DNA of 11,570 nt. Origin: Betaproteobacteria bacterium. Lineage in GTDB: Bacteria; Desulfobacterota; Desulfovibrionia; Desulfovibrionales; Desulfovibrionaceae. Below are positions 1 to 7,093 of the stretch, piece by piece (the first letter of the stretch is position 1; each line of letters opens with the position of its first letter). The position numbers and the translations under genes were made by a program. The stretch lies in assembly GCA_009778295.1 (NCBI GenBank), contig WRKB01000288.1, forward strand, positions 1-11,570. Direction: 5' to 3'. The notes under the pieces were generated by a model. The model had not been told where the DNA came from. It was given only the letters and a program-made list of their open reading frames with translations, and did not search any database.

Positions 1-6
1 GCAGGA

Positions 7-996
7 TTATTCCCGCCGTCTGTTCTGCTCCAATTGATGGCGCAACACCCACGATGCGAGGGGAGATACTTCTCCCGATTTGCCGGCAGGGAACCAGAAA
101 ATATTGCTGTTGCCCGTTTCCGAAAGCGCCCAAGCTTTAAATTTTGTTCCAATAATCACTTCGAATGTGTCTTCGTCTTCCACTAGGCTGACGATGGCAC
201 AGGCAAGCCAGAAAGGCATAGGGTGGCCGCTGTTGGGCGAGCGTAACAGAAGCAGGCAGAGCAACTGCGAGTGAAGGGTAAGGCTCAGGGGAAGTTGTTG
301 TAATAGTGCCTGGGGGACCCCCAAGCGCATGCCGCCTGCAGAGAGGTTGATCAGGGAACACTGAGTCAGCTTGCCGGGGCGGTGACTCAAGGCCGCATTG
401 CCAAGGTTTGTGGAATCCAACGGCAGAGGTTGCGTAGGTTCGAGTGACCACAGTCCCATGCCCAGGATATGGCTGGGCAGAGGATTGATGCGTACATAAT
501 GACGCTTTTGCATGGGGTGGACATGAGGCGGTAGGGAGAGTTCTATGGATACCGCCCGAGGACCGGCACGCATGCCGATTATCTGAGAAAAGAAACGATA
601 ATAGGTAGTTGTACTTTTATAGTCAAGCTTAAAAGATACTTCTACGGGTTCTCCAATCCAGGTCTGGAGACTGTGTTCAATTCCCACGTCTACAGTCACC
701 ACATCATTTTCAATTGAAGAACAGGCGCCTGACAACACACGGCCATGCATATCTTCGGAACTGAATTCGAGTTCCATCGTGCTGCGTTGCCCAATGGCGT
801 TGAGGAACAACTCTTGAACGATCCGTTTCCTTTGTAGGGCATGGCGCAGGGTTAGGTTGCGTTTTCGCAAAAATGCGGCAAGAAAGCCCGCGATCAATAC
901 TAAAACAAAGGCGGCGAATAAAAGCTCCAGGCTGACCGTAAACCCGAGCATGGCGGAAAGGCTATCCAGCAGTTGGTTTAGTGACGTGTCATACAT
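7..996 (-). CDS. Membrane-anchored PilZ-domain protein (putative c-di-GMP receptor)
   Basis: The product has 329 residues. One hydrophobic segment (about residues 22-43) is followed by a basic stretch (RKRNLTLRHALQRKR), so it should be an inner-membrane protein with a cytoplasmic body. Residues ~70-160 resemble the YcgR-type N-terminal beta domain. The PilZ signature follows: R165 and R169 in QKRHYVRI (RxxxR), then N217-L-S219-A-G-G222 (NxSxxG). In PilZ proteins these residues bind cyclic di-GMP, so a role in motility, adhesion or exopolysaccharide control is likely, but the output is unknown. The ATG at 994-996 has no clear Shine-Dalgarno sequence. The stop TAA is at 7-9, so the gene is complete. 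It lies 162 bases downstream of mnmG on the same strand with no obvious terminator between. The family call is fairly firm; the pathway is not known. Confidence 0.8.
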   Translation of the reverse strand: MYDTSLNQLLDSLSAMLGFTVSLELLFAAFVLVLIAGFLAAFLRKRNLTLRHALQRKRIVQELFLNAIGQRSTMELEFSSEDMHGRVLSGACSSIENDVVTVDVGIEHSLQTWIGEPVEVSFKLDYKSTTTYYRFFSQIIGMRAGPRAVSIELSLPPHVHPMQKRHYVRINPLPSHILGMGLWSLEPTQPLPLDSTNLGNAALSHRPGKLTQCSLINLSAGGMRLGVPQALLQQLPLSLTLHSQLLCLLLLRSPNSGHPMPFWLACAIVSLVEDEDTFEVIIGTKFKAWALSETGNSNIFWFPAGKSGEVSPLASWVLRHQLEQNRRRE

Positions 997-1158
997 AGTG
1001 TGGCCCAGAGCTTCAGCTTCTTATCTTCGGAACATTCGCGAAGCATGTCGAACGATACGGCATTTAATGGAAGCAAACAAGGATAATATGCGTTATTGCC
1101 TGAAGTTGCGGCTGCATTTACTGTGCGGTGTTCTTTAAACATTGGAACATAGGGTATA

Positions 1159-3021
1159 TCAGGCACCGTGCTTGCGCAAGTAGATGGCGAGGCAGGAGAG
1201 CGCAGCCGGGGTGATGCCTGAAATGCGGCCTGCCTGGCCGAAATTTACTGGTCGGACTTGCTGGAGCTTTTCCTGGATTTCCTTGGACAGGCCGAACACC
1301 TGCGCATAATCAAGATTCGGCGGCAAGAGACGTTCTTCTGCCTCTCTCGTCCGGTCGACAAGTTCTTTCTGGCGAGTAAGGTATCCGGCGTATTTTGTCA
1401 GAATTTCCGCCTGTCGTCTGATTTCAGGAGAGAAGGTTTCCAAGGCCGGGCACAGGGGCTGAAGAAGCGTCAAATCAAGGGCAGGGCGGCGCAGAAGCTC
1501 CGCCAAGCTGCTTGCCTGCCCTGGCGGATTTTCCCCTAGGGAATCCAACAGGCAGCATGTAGCTTCGCGCGATGGACGAGTTTCCTTAAGGAAGCACATA
1601 AGTTTTTGTATCAAATTATATTTTTCTTGAAAAAGCTGCCATTGTACATCGCCTACCAGTCCAATCTCTCGGCCCAGCTGAGTCAGACGGGCATCTGCGT
1701 TGTCTTCTCGCAGCAACAGGCGGTATTCTGCCCTTGAGGTGAACATACGGTAAGGTTCAAGGGTACCTTTGGTCACCAGATCATCAATTAGCACGGATAA
1801 ATAGGCAGCGTCACGACCAGGCAGGAAGGGGGAGAGTTTTTTGAGCGCACGGTCAATATTCAAGGCGGCCCATAAGCCTTGGGCAGCTGCTTCTTCGTAA
1901 CCGGAGGTGCCGTTTATCTGTCCGGCCATCCAGAGTCCTGGGAGGCGCATTGTTTCCAAAGTTGGGGAAAGCTGGATGGGATTTACGTAATCATATTCGA
2001 TTGCATAGCCTGGGCGCACCATGACGGCTTTCTCCAGACCAGGAATGCTGGCAATCATGGCGTACTGCACATCCAGTGGCAGGCTTGTGGGAATGCCGTT
2101 GGGGTACACTTCCGGATGTTCGATGCCTTCTGGCTCGATGAAAATCTGATGGCGTTCCCTGTCTGGAAAGCGAGCTACCTTGTCTTCTATAGACGGGCAA
2201 TAGCGCGCACCCGTTCCTTGGATTTTTCCAGTAAACAAGGGGGAGCGGGTAAAGCCGGAGCGGATGATTTCATGCGTATCCGGGGTGGTCCAGGTGATAT
2301 GGCAGGGAAGTTGGGGCAGTTCAAAACCCGGGCCGTGAAAGCTGAACGCCGGGGGTGGAACGTCGCCGAACTGAACATTCATCTTGCTAACGTCAATGGA
2401 GCTTTTAAGAAGACGGGGCGTGGTGCCGGTTTTTAGACGCCCAAGTTCAAAGCCGAGTTCTCGCAGAGAGGCGGAAAGGCCGCAGGAAGGTGCATCACCC
2501 AAACGACCACCCGGCACGCTGGTCAGCCCGATATGGATAAGGCCGTTCAAAAAAGTGCCCGTTGTCAGCAGAACATGGTACGCCCGCAGGATTAGCCCTT
2601 GCGCACTTCTGATTCCGGCTGCCCGGTCGTTTTCCACCACCAGCTTTTCGACGCTGTCCTGCCAGACCCGCAGATTGGGCTGGGAGAAAACGCTACTGCG
2701 CACCGCCCGGCGGTAGGCGTCGCGATCCATCTGGGCACGTGTGGCGCGCACCGCCGGACCTTTGCTGGTATTGAGCGTACGAAACTGTATGCCTGCCGCA
2801 TCGGCCCACAAGCCCATCATGCCGCCCAGCGCATCAATCTCCCGTACCATGTGTCCTTTGCCCAGCCCTCCGATGGCCGGGTTGCAGGAAAGATATCCCA
2901 TATGATCCACGTTGCTGCTTATCAGCAGTGTGGAATTCCCCAAACGGGCAAGGGCCATGGCGGCTTCACAGCCGGCATGGCCCGCGCCCACGACAATGCA
3001 ATCAAAAAAGTCTTGCGGCAA
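1159..3021 (-). CDS. mnmG: tRNA uridine-5-carboxymethylaminomethyl modification enzyme MnmG (GidA)
   Basis: This FAD-dependent enzyme works with the GTPase MnmE to place cmnm5/nm5 groups on the wobble uridine of several tRNAs. The 620 residues match the usual full length (~620-630). The FAD Rossmann motif [10 protein letters not shown] is at 12-21, C46 lies in [14 protein letters not shown]275 in [11 protein letters not shown], and [16 protein letters not shown] at 367-382. C46 and C275 correspond to the two redox-active cysteines of E. coli MnmG. The C-terminal helical domain used for MnmE and tRNA contact is complete. The start is TTG (3019-3021): no other start lies upstream of the FAD motif, and AAAGGA at about 3031-3036 lies in the last codons of the preceding gene. 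The stop of the PxxKW gene is 6 bases upstream, so the two are probably translationally coupled. Confidence 0.97.
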   Translation of the reverse strand: MPQDFFDCIVVGAGHAGCEAAMALARLGNSTLLISSNVDHMGYLSCNPAIGGLGKGHMVREIDALGGMMGLWADAAGIQFRTLNTSKGPAVRATRAQMDRDAYRRAVRSSVFSQPNLRVWQDSVEKLVVENDRAAGIRSAQGLILRAYHVLLTTGTFLNGLIHIGLTSVPGGRLGDAPSCGLSASLRELGFELGRLKTGTTPRLLKSSIDVSKMNVQFGDVPPPAFSFHGPGFELPQLPCHITWTTPDTHEIIRSGFTRSPLFTGKIQGTGARYCPSIEDKVARFPDRERHQIFIEPEGIEHPEVYPNGIPTSLPLDVQYAMIASIPGLEKAVMVRPGYAIEYDYVNPIQLSPTLETMRLPGLWMAGQINGTSGYEEAAAQGLWAALNIDRALKKLSPFLPGRDAAYLSVLIDDLVTKGTLEPYRMFTSRAEYRLLLREDNADARLTQLGREIGLVGDVQWQLFQEKYNLIQKLMCFLKETRPSREATCCLLDSLGENPPGQASSLAELLRRPALDLTLLQPLCPALETFSPEIRRQAEILTKYAGYLTRQKELVDRTREAEERLLPPNLDYAQVFGLSKEIQEKLQQVRPVNFGQAGRISGITPAALSCLAIYLRKHGA

Positions 3022-3027
3022 TCGGAA

Positions 3028-3291
3028 TCAGCGTCCTTTGGCAGCACGCTTGGAAGCTTTGAGCGGGTTGACCTTGGCGGCCGTTTTGGTATCGATTTTC
3101 ACATGGGTGGCAAAATTACAGCGACCTTCAGCCCATTTGCGTTCCGGGACAGGATAACTGGAACAAAACTTTTCTTCCTCAAACTCACGCACCCGATCAC
3201 AGCCTTCGCACTTATCAATAACAGGCGTCAGGACAAAACCGTTTACGGTCACACCGTTATGGGTGCGGACAGCATTTTGCAAAGCGCTCAT
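3028..3291 (-). CDS. PxxKW family cysteine-rich small protein
   Basis: The product has 87 residues. Start ATG (3289-3291) was chosen because AGGAGG lies 4 bases before it; the in-frame ATG 11 codons upstream lacks such a site. Four cysteines (C28, C31, C43, C58) form a CxxC plus two single cysteines, and PERKW at 49-53 fits the PxxKW motif that names a small family known from deltaproteobacteria. The C-terminus is rich in Lys, Arg and Ala (KASKRAAKGR), which could contact nucleic acid. The four cysteines could bind zinc or an Fe-S cluster, but this is inference. No signal peptide or membrane segment is visible. It sits directly before mnmG with a 6-base gap, which suggests shared expression. 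I know of no established biochemical function for this family. Confidence 0.8.
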   Translation of the reverse strand: MSALQNAVRTHNGVTVNGFVLTPVIDKCEGCDRVREFEEEKFCSSYPVPERKWAEGRCNFATHVKIDTKTAAKVNPLKASKRAAKGR

Positions 3292-3545
3292 AATTCCTCC
3301 TGAACACGGTAGGCGTTCTCTCATTTAATTTCTCAATCAAAATCGCGTCCTGCTATTTTGATTTTTCGACTGCGATGGAATCGTTGTTCAACTTTATCTA
3401 TCGAAATACTTCGTATTTTTGCACGGTATCCTGCTGTACATTCCAATACCAAATCAAACAGAAAGGCATATCTTGAGCCAGCATGCAAATAAAAACATAT
3501 ATACAATATAGTAGCCCATAATTTTTACCTAAAAACTGGCGGGTG
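3292..3545. other. AT-rich spacer between mtaD and the PxxKW-mnmG unit
   Basis: This 254-base spacer is AT-rich and holds no convincing gene. It must carry the end of the mtaD transcript and probably the promoter of the PxxKW-mnmG unit, both on the minus strand. I found no clean -35/-10 pair and no T-tailed GC hairpin. The one clear structure is a 15-base perfect inverted repeat, AAATAC-TTC-GTATTT, at 3404-3418, 113 bases before the PxxKW start. It could be an operator half-site pair. Confidence 0.5.
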
Positions 3546-4895
3546 TCAAGTAGAAGGAGATATTCTAAGAAGGCTGTGAATTTTGCTTACTTCTTTCCTA
3601 ACTTCCTGTATCTCCATCAGCAGATCCTGGTAGTTAAAGCGGGTGAAGCACCCATCCAGGTACAAAATTTCGCCGTCCACCATATTCATGCGTACTTCCA
3701 TTCCTGTGGCCGCATACACTACATGAGATACAGGCGCATACAGCGGCTGCAGGTTGGGGCAATTCAGATCAAGGGCGATAATATCCGCTGGGCGTCCTAC
3801 TGCCAGTACGCCGAGCCGGGTGTCGCCCAAGGCTTTTGCACCGCCGATGGTGGCCGCCTCAAAGATTTTTCCGGCGGGACACAGGGAAGGATCTTTTCCT
3901 GCCACCTTGTGCAACAGAGCGGCCCTTCCCATTTCCGCGAACATGTTCAACATGTTATTGGCTGCTGCGCCGTCCGTACCCAGGGCAAGACGCATGTTCC
4001 GCTCCAACATGACGGGCACGTTCGCCACACCTGAAGCGAGTTTCATGTTGGAAGAGGGATTGTGAACAACGCACACGCCACTCCGGGCCAAAGTATCCAT
4101 TTCTTCTTCCGAGACGTCCACCATATGGGCAAGGCTGGCGCGGGGAGTAAGCAGACCGAGATCGTGGCAGTAGGGGATGGGACGTTTGCCGTGCATTTCC
4201 AGACAAGTTGCGCTTTCCGAGGGGCTTTCCGCCAGATGCATGTGCAAGGGGGTCTCAAGTTCTTCAGCAAGTGCGATGCAAGTGCGCAGGATTTCGGGAT
4301 TGGTGGTGTAAACCGCATGAGGCATGACGGCAATGCGGACGCGGGGATGCCGTTGCCAGCGGGCGGCCTGTTCCCGGATCATATCCGGTGCCGTTTCCGG
4401 TACCGGAATGTTCAATGTCGGAAAGGCGAATATCGCTTCGCCCGCCAAGCAGCGCAGTCCTGCTATGTCGGCCGCGCGGCAAACCTCATCTTCCATAAGA
4501 TACATATCTTGAAAAGCGCTTGTACCTGTGCGGATCATTTCCGCGCATCCCAATAATGCTCCCAGGTGGACAAAGCGTCTGGTCAGCTGGCGTTCCAGCG
4601 GAAAAATATGGTTACCAAGCCATTCCATGAGCGGGAGGTCGTCGGCGATTCCCCGAAAAATAGTCATGGAAGCATGGGTATGTGCATTGATCAGTCCTGG
4701 CAGGAGCAGGGCATTGCCAAGATTCAGTTCCCGTTGAGCCTGCCATTGCGGAGTCAGTTCAGTTTTGGAACCCAGGGCTCTTATGATGCCGCTTGTGATG
4801 GCAATGGTGCCATCTGAGAGTGTATGAAGAGCATCGTCCTGTACCTGGCAGAGGATATGGGCGGCATGCAGTAAAAGATCGCAGGGGGTTGGCAT
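3546..4895 (-). CDS. mtaD: 5-methylthioadenosine / S-adenosylhomocysteine deaminase (amidohydrolase family)
   Basis: The product is a 449-residue cytosolic amidohydrolase of the MtaD group, which deaminates methylthioadenosine and S-adenosylhomocysteine to their inosine forms in methionine/SAM recycling. The metal site is intact: H72 and H74 in NAHTHAS, H220 in HMHLAES and D308 in LGTDGAAANN. Catalytic E223 and H257 (LAHMVDVSEEE) have the spacing seen in the characterised Thermotoga MTA/SAH deaminase. The stretch VVHNPSSNMKLASG (277-290) and the C-terminal beta part (GRPADIIALDLN) are also typical. ATG 4893-4895 has GGAGA six bases upstream. The gene diverges from the dnaA-like gene. The exact substrate is less certain: related deaminases act on guanine, chlorohydrolase substrates or other adenosines. 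Confidence 0.88.
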   Translation of the reverse strand: MPTPCDLLLHAAHILCQVQDDALHTLSDGTIAITSGIIRALGSKTELTPQWQAQRELNLGNALLLPGLINAHTHASMTIFRGIADDLPLMEWLGNHIFPLERQLTRRFVHLGALLGCAEMIRTGTSAFQDMYLMEDEVCRAADIAGLRCLAGEAIFAFPTLNIPVPETAPDMIREQAARWQRHPRVRIAVMPHAVYTTNPEILRTCIALAEELETPLHMHLAESPSESATCLEMHGKRPIPYCHDLGLLTPRASLAHMVDVSEEEMDTLARSGVCVVHNPSSNMKLASGVANVPVMLERNMRLALGTDGAAANNMLNMFAEMGRAALLHKVAGKDPSLCPAGKIFEAATIGGAKALGDTRLGVLAVGRPADIIALDLNCPNLQPLYAPVSHVVYAATGMEVRMNMVDGEILYLDGCFTRFNYQDLLMEIQEVRKEVSKIHSLLRISPST

Positions 4896-5039
4896 GAATA
4901 TTCTCCAGATATAAAAAAATATTTGTCACTTCAAATAGATAGCATAGATACTACATGTTGTGCAAGGAAAAGAAAAGCTTGTCGTTTTCTTCAGTCAACA
5001 TGCCGTAACTTCTGGCGTGTTCAGGAGATATTTTTTTTA

Positions 5040-5067
5040 CAAAAAAGCTTATCTCAATATGAAATAG
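5040..5067 (+). repeat. Iteron-like repeat, copy 1
   Basis: The copy has CAAAAAAGCT at 5040-5049, a 4-base gap, then TCAATATG at 5054-5061 followed by AAATAG. It shares both halves with copies 2 and 3. It lies upstream of the promoter, about 265 bases before the dnaA-like start codon. Confidence 0.55.
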
Positions 5068-5098
5068 TACGATTTTACGAGATTTTCAAAAAATACTA

Positions 5099-5107
5099 TG
5101 TGGAAAA
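5099..5107 (-). promoter_or_regulatory. DnaA-box-like site 1
   Basis: TGTGGAAAA is the reverse complement of TTTTCCACA, which fits the relaxed DnaA-box consensus TTWTNCACA completely. It lies 25 bases upstream of the proposed -35 element of the dnaA-like gene, where bound DnaA could modulate transcription. Confidence 0.5.
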
Positions 5108-5121
5108 CTCGCGCATAGATC

Positions 5122-5130
5122 TGTGGATTT
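5122..5130 (-). promoter_or_regulatory. DnaA-box-like site 2
   Basis: TGTGGATTT is the reverse complement of AAATCCACA, which differs from TTATCCACA at two positions. It is in the same orientation as site 1, 23 bases away (about two helical turns), and ends one base before the proposed -35. Weaker alone, but its spacing with site 1 and its position support it. Confidence 0.4.
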
Positions 5131-5131
5131 T

Positions 5132-5159
5132 TTGTCTGGCGGAATAGAAATTCTATACT
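5132..5159 (+). promoter_or_regulatory. Sigma70-type promoter for the dnaA-like gene
   Basis: The -35 is TTGTCT (5132-5137, four of six matches to TTGACA) and the -10 is TATACT (5154-5159, five of six to TATAAT), separated by 16 bases. Transcription should begin near 5166, giving a leader of about 160 bases that contains repeat copies 2 and 3. CTGACA-N17-TAATAA (5158-5186) is a weaker alternative. Confidence 0.5.
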
Positions 5160-5171
5160 GACAAGGGACTG

Positions 5172-5195
5172 CAAAAAAGCTAATAAGTCAATATG
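5172..5195 (+). repeat. Iteron-like repeat, copy 2
   Basis: The copy has CAAAAAAGCT at 5172-5181, a 6-base gap, then TCAATATG at 5188-5195. Both blocks are identical to copy 1, 132-134 bases away. The copy lies just downstream of the proposed transcription start, in the untranslated leader. Confidence 0.55.
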
Positions 5196-5252
5196 TACCA
5201 AAAAATACCTTATATTAAAGCATATTATAAAAGAATACCGCTGCAGGTAGTC

Positions 5253-5277
5253 CAAAAAGCTCTCTCGTATGAAACAG
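5253..5277 (+). repeat. Iteron-like repeat, copy 3 (degenerate)
   Basis: The copy has CAAAAAGCT (one A fewer) at 5253-5261, a 3-base gap, TCGTATG at 5265-5271, then AAACAG. The AAACAG tail matches AAATAG after copy 1. Its end overlaps the GGGA that could serve as Shine-Dalgarno for the TTG at 5291, so a protein bound here or RNA folding could affect translation. Confidence 0.4.
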
Positions 5278-5326
5278 GGAATTTCTGCTCTTGGCTGAAA
5301 AAAAAATTAGGGGTATTAGTTCATTC

Positions 5327-6682
5327 ATGAATGCTGACTGGCCTGCAATAGCAGAAAATCTTCAAAAAACGCTTGAACCTGGCGATTTCAAGGTCTGGAT
5401 TTCCCCGTTAGATGGAAAAGTCCAGGACGCTTGCGTATGTTTGTATGCGCCGAACGCTTTTGCGGCGAACTGGGTTCGTGAACATTTTTCCTGTGCTATT
5501 CGCGAAGCGGCGGCTGGAGCTCTGGGGCTTTCGTCTGATGCGATATCCCTGGTCGTTCGTTCGGAAAATATACAACCCGCAAGGCGTATCGTAAACCCCG
5601 ACGCTCCCGTTGCGCGTCCCCGTACCGAACAGGGAGTGTTGGCCGGGCTTGAGCCCCTTGAGCCTAGCTGGCGATTTTCATTTGAAGATTTTGTTGTCGG
5701 GCCGAGTAATGAGATGGCCTACGCGGCGGCCAAAGGACTGTGCGCCGATCTGGCCAGCGCGGGAACGCTTTTTGTCAGTGCCGCTTCCGGACTCGGTAAA
5801 ACCCACCTTGTCCAGGCAGTGGGAAAATGTCTGAGCGAAGAGAACATCCGCACGCGGTGCAAGATATGTTACCTCACTGCGGAAGAGTTCGCCTCCTGTT
5901 TCGTGACAGCGCTCAAGGCGCGCGATGTGGAAGGCTTTAAGACCCGATTGAGAAAGAGCGATGTGCTGTTGCTGGAGGATGTGCATTTTTTGCAACATAA
6001 GGGAAAAATGCAGGAAGAAGCCTTGGCGCTGATCAAAAGCCTACAGTCCAGGGGCAGCAGGTTGGTATTGACAAGTTCTTTCGCGCCGCGCGATCTGCGT
6101 CATATGGACTGTCAGCTTGTCTCGCTGTTTTGTGCGGGTTTGCTGGCGCACATGGCCAGTCCCACGCTGGAAACCCGGCGCTGCATTCTCCGGGAGAAGG
6201 CGCGCATACATCAGGTGATGCTGCCAGAACCCGTTTCCGAACTGCTTGCGACACGCATAACCAGTGATGTGCGTCAATTGGAAAGTTGTCTGAATAATCT
6301 GATTTTTAAGGCGCGTCTGCTCAACCGCCAAATCAGCCTGGATATGGCTTTGGAAGTGATTGACCAGTATGTGGAAACACGGTGTGAACTGGATATGGCC
6401 GCCATCGTCCGTCTGGTCTGTGACAGTTTCAAACTTTCCGAAATCCAGCTCACCTCGCGCAGCCGCAAGGGTGTGCACGTGCAGGCCAGAAGTACTATCT
6501 ATTACTTGGCCCGTAAACATACGCGGCTTTCTTTGCAGGAAATAGGAGATTGTTTTCATCGCCGTCATTCCAGCGTAATCAAGGGGATCAGCTTCTTTGA
6601 GCGGGAAATGCAGCGTGAATCGGCACTTGGGCGCCAACTGGCCCATGCCGTGGCGCTTGTTGAACGCAACGCCGGGGTATAA
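5327..6682 (+). CDS. Divergent DnaA-family protein (second-type DnaA with degenerate AAA+ site)
   Basis: The product is a DnaA-like protein of 451 residues from ATG 5327, with the expected order. Domain I (1-~75) contains MNADW, FKVWI and LYAPNAFAANWVREHF. A short linker leads to the AAA+ domain (~118-335) and domain IV (~355-451). Against E. coli DnaA, Walker A is AASGLGKT (152-159) instead of GGTGLGKT, Walker B is LLLEDVHF instead of LLIDDIQF, and sensor 1 is TSS instead of TSD. Box VII QLVSLF (263-268) lacks both arginines of RLKSRF, including the arginine finger. Sensor-2 Arg (VRQLE) is kept. The DNA-binding signature GGRDHTTV appears as HRRHSSV, one residue shorter. TTG 5291 would add 12 residues; ATG was chosen because the family normally begins about five residues before the Trp. 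No dnaN follows. It is probably a regulatory or specialised DnaA, not the main initiator. Confidence 0.85.
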   Translation: MNADWPAIAENLQKTLEPGDFKVWISPLDGKVQDACVCLYAPNAFAANWVREHFSCAIREAAAGALGLSSDAISLVVRSENIQPARRIVNPDAPVARPRTEQGVLAGLEPLEPSWRFSFEDFVVGPSNEMAYAAAKGLCADLASAGTLFVSAASGLGKTHLVQAVGKCLSEENIRTRCKICYLTAEEFASCFVTALKARDVEGFKTRLRKSDVLLLEDVHFLQHKGKMQEEALALIKSLQSRGSRLVLTSSFAPRDLRHMDCQLVSLFCAGLLAHMASPTLETRRCILREKARIHQVMLPEPVSELLATRITSDVRQLESCLNNLIFKARLLNRQISLDMALEVIDQYVETRCELDMAAIVRLVCDSFKLSEIQLTSRSRKGVHVQARSTIYYLARKHTRLSLQEIGDCFHRRHSSVIKGISFFEREMQRESALGRQLAHAVALVERNAGV

Positions 6683-6976
6683 GCTTTTGCCTTGATAAGG
6701 TGTCTGTCTGTTTGTCCTGATGCCTTACCAGCGCTGCTGTCGCCGTCCGTACGACTCTAACCCTCGCCTATAGCTGCCGCCCGGGGTCGTTTTTTTCTCC
6801 GCTCATCGAAGAGTACACTCTCCCGTCGTAAAAAAACCACCTTTCTCGCCAGAGTGCGAACTGGTGGCGATTCCTGGGGCCTTGCCCAAATGATAGTACA
6901 CTACTTGCTTTAAAACTTCTATCTTTGAAAGTTCTTGACGGGTCTTTTGGGAGAGTATACATATATTTTTTACTGT
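6683..6976. other. 294-base spacer between the dnaA-like gene and tRNA-Val
   Basis: No supported protein gene lies here. It holds the tRNA promoter at its right end. An inverted repeat TCGCCA ... TGGCGA (6846-6851 and 6865-6870, 13-base loop) has no T tract, so it is not a standard terminator. A run of seven T follows CCCGGGGTCG near 6787-6796, but I could not draw a good stem before it, so how the dnaA-like transcript ends is open. Confidence 0.4.
6935..6963 (+). promoter_or_regulatory. Promoter of tRNA-Val
   Basis: TTGACG (6935-6940, five of six matches) is followed after 17 bases by TACATA (6958-6963); TATACA at 6956-6961 is an alternative -10 with 15-base spacing. Transcription would begin near 6970, only a few bases before the mature tRNA 5' end at 6977, as is common for tRNA genes. 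Confidence 0.5.
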
Positions 6977-7053
6977 AGGAGCGTAGCTCAGGTGGCTAGA
7001 GCACTTCCTTGACACGGAAGGGGTCAGCAGTTCAAGTCTGCTCGTTCCTACCA
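6977..7053 (+). tRNA. tRNA-Val (anticodon GAC)
   Basis: The 77-base tRNA has an encoded CCA (7051-7053). The acceptor arm AGGAGCG pairs with CGTTCCT (one G-T wobble). The D arm begins TAGCTCAGG. The anticodon stem CTTCC/GGAAG encloses TTGACAC, giving anticodon GAC at 7011-7013, which reads GUC and GUU valine codons. The T arm AGCAG-TTCAAGT-CTGCT is perfect. Its proximity to thrS appears to be a neighbour relation only, because it is not a threonine tRNA. Confidence 0.97.
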
Positions 7054-7093
7054 GAAATTTTGGGTTCGCCGGACGCGCGGCGGTACTGATCTA

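Larger units (their letters stand above)
4896..5326. promoter_or_regulatory. AT-rich divergent control region between mtaD and the dnaA-like gene; origin-like features
   Basis: This is 431 bases without a gene, strikingly AT-rich, especially 5160-5240. It contains the plus-strand promoter (5132-5159), two DnaA-box-like 9-mers (5099-5107, 5122-5130) and three copies of a repeated motif (5040, 5172, 5253), listed separately. On the minus strand, the mtaD promoter is unclear; TATCTA preceded by TGC (at 4936-4944 read backwards) could be an extended -10. The mix of boxes, repeats and an AT-rich tract is typical both of autoregulated dnaA promoters and of replication origins. The absence of dnaN and gyrB next door makes the main chromosomal origin less likely. 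Confidence 0.55.

Noticed and set aside
2599..3303. Plus-strand open frame of 234 codons across mnmG and the PxxKW gene
   Set aside because: It is antisense to two supported genes and its composition looks like a shadow frame.
3517..3539. Palindrome TTTTTACC...AAAAA-like stretch after mtaD considered as its terminator
   Set aside because: The inverted halves are separated by only two bases and are all A/T, so no stable hairpin can form.
6846..6870. Inverted repeat TCGCCA ... TGGCGA considered as the terminator of the dnaA-like gene
   Set aside because: It has a 13-base loop and no T tract follows on the plus strand.
6768..7015. Two overlapping minus-strand frames between the dnaA-like gene and thrS
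   Set aside because: They overlap the tRNA gene or its promoter, are short, and show no motif or good ribosome-binding site.
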